Positions 7,420 to 7,887 of a stretch of 7,887 bases of DNA are shown piece by piece; position 1 is the first letter of the stretch; every line of letters begins with the position of its first letter. The stretch is from assembly GCA_005881295.1 (NCBI GenBank), contig VBHS01000153.1:1-7887 (forward strand), written 5' to 3'. Both the position numbers and the translations under genes were made by a program. The DNA is from Chloroflexota bacterium (GTDB taxonomy: Bacteria > Chloroflexota > Ktedonobacteria > Ktedonobacterales > Ktedonobacteraceae). The notes beneath the pieces were generated by a model that was not told the DNA's origin, did not search any database, and worked only from the letters and a program-made list of their open reading frames with translations.

Positions 7420-7449
7420 AATGTACTTTTCTTTGTGCAAACCGGTCAA
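7420..7449 (-). promoter_or_regulatory. Possible promoter for the transporter remnant
   Basis: On the minus strand TTGACC (7449-7444) is followed after 18 nt by TACATT (7425-7420), matching consensus at five and four of six positions. The start would fall near 7413, about 30 nt before the ATG at 7383, with the AAAGGTGG ribosome site in between. Placement is sensible but the -10 box is weak. Confidence 0.35.
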
Positions 7450-7480
7450 AAGTTATGTCGAGACCTTGCATCTGCTTGCC

Positions 7481-7567
7481 GCAGGCGCCTATGCCTGCTG
7501 ATTAGGTAGGATATGTCATTCCACAAGCCGTTGTGGATGGCTTCATGCTCGCCTGGTAGGTAGGCGA
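7481..7567. other. Non-coding cluster of three small perfect hairpins
   Basis: Three inverted repeats follow one another: GCAGGC/GCCTGC with a 6-nt loop (7481-7498), TCCACAA/TTGTGGA with a 4-nt loop (7520-7537), and TCGCCT/AGGCGA with a 7-nt loop (7549-7567). The 8-mer TAGGTAGG occurs at 7503-7510 and again at 7557-7564, the latter across the third hairpin. None is followed by a T-run on either strand, so they are not ordinary terminators. The cluster lies between the promoter at 7716-7743 and the transporter promoter. It could be a structured RNA, a long leader, or an intergenic repeat unit; the sequence alone cannot decide. No credible gene covers it. Confidence 0.4.
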
Positions 7568-7659
7568 ATAGCCGAATAGAGCTGCTATAAAGCGATATAA
7601 TAAATCTGGATAAAAGTGATCAAGTCGAGGCGTAGTTTGGCATACCCCCTTTCTTCTAT

Positions 7660-7703
7660 TTAGGAGTGATGTACTCAAACACAGTATTATGATGTTAGGA
7701 GTG
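7660..7703. repeat. Two copies of the 9-mer TTAGGAGTG
   Basis: TTAGGAGTG is found at 7660-7668 and 7695-7703, 35 nt apart in the same orientation, within an AT-rich non-coding stretch. A third copy in the same orientation lies at 6816-6824, at the predicted argS transcription start. On the minus strand the motif reads CACTCCTAA and follows a promoter in two of the three cases. A regulatory site or shared leader element is possible; the motif is also Shine-Dalgarno-like when read on the plus strand. Confidence 0.4.
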
Positions 7704-7715
7704 CACTTGAGACTA

Positions 7716-7743
7716 ATTATAGCATATGTCATGCGGTTTTCAA
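7716..7743 (-). promoter_or_regulatory. Minus-strand sigma70-like promoter with no clear gene downstream
   Basis: TTGAAA (7743-7738) and a perfect TATAAT (7721-7716) are separated by 16 nt on the minus strand, with a predicted start near 7709. The transcript would run through two CACTCCTAA motifs and the hairpin cluster towards the transporter remnant, whose ATG is about 325 nt away. No convincing protein start follows, so the product would be a non-coding RNA or a long leader. Confidence 0.5.
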
Positions 7744-7829
7744 GCTTATACCATCACAAAAATGTGTGCTGAGCGCGTCTTGGGAAATCTAAGCAACAGG
7801 TGCTAGACTAGAGAGCAATCCACGTCGGC

Positions 7830-7887
7830 ATGCAAACACAGGAGGTAGCTATTCGTTCTGTTTCTTGCCTTAAAAATGCGCAAAACC
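7830..7887 (+). CDS. Possible start of an unidentified gene running off the window
   Basis: From ATG 7830 the frame stays open to the window end (MQTQEVAIRSVSCLKNAQN), with an in-frame TAG a few codons upstream. A perfect AGGAGGT lies at 7840-7846, inside this frame, and ideally placed for an in-frame ATT at 7851. A true start might therefore be a rare ATT, or the AGGAGGT may be chance. A weak -35/-10 pair (TTGGGA 7780-7785, TAGACT 7804-7809, 18 nt apart) lies upstream. Only 19 codons are visible and the family cannot be recognised. Confidence 0.2.
   Translation, partial: MQTQEVAIRSVSCLKNAQN

Noticed and set aside
7502..7732. Minus-strand open frame of 76 codons
   Set aside because: Its start lies upstream of the -10 box at 7721-7716, so that promoter could not express it. 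It has no recognisable domain and covers the hairpin and repeat region.

Overview
The window is ordinary bacterial chromosome with housekeeping genes at bacterial spacing and moderately high GC in the genes. The F420-type luciferase-like oxidoreductase, the Thermus-type PyrE, the subfamily-2 PyrF and an ArgRS with a lineage-type insertion point to Chloroflexota, perhaps a Ktedonobacteria-like soil organism. That placement is inference from family recognition, not from a search. I found no CRISPR array, tRNA, rRNA, insertion sequence or phage gene.

Positions 1-3257, plus strand: a tight four-gene run. It holds the 3' part of an asparaginyl-tRNA synthetase-like gene, then pyrE (5 nt gap), pyrF (11 nt gap, GTG start) and pyrD (ATGA overlap). 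The three pyr genes cover the last steps of UMP synthesis: dihydroorotate to orotate (PyrD), orotate to OMP (PyrE), OMP to UMP (PyrF). PyrK, the usual partner of this PyrD type, is not in the window.

Positions 3291-6789, minus strand: a second unit, convergent with the first. It reads argS, then a luciferase-like (LLM class) F420-dependent oxidoreductase 16 nt later, then an SRPBCC/AHSA1-type small protein 39 nt later. A good sigma70-like promoter (TTGACC-N17-TATAGT) precedes argS.

Positions 6880-7383, minus strand: a decayed GPR1/FUN34/YaaH (SatP) acetate transporter gene. Its two ends are recognisable but in different frames, and the central part, about 50 codons covering two membrane helices, is gone. 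An intrinsic-terminator hairpin still follows it and lies directly against the argS promoter.

Positions 7384-7887: mostly non-coding. This stretch holds a weak promoter for the transporter remnant, a cluster of three small perfect hairpins, a good minus-strand promoter at 7716-7743, and two copies of a 9-mer (TTAGGAGTG). A third copy of that 9-mer sits at the argS transcription start. A possible plus-strand gene start lies at the right edge.

The coding genes look conventional. The parts worth a second look are the transporter deletion, the repeated 9-mer beside two promoters, and the hairpin cluster.
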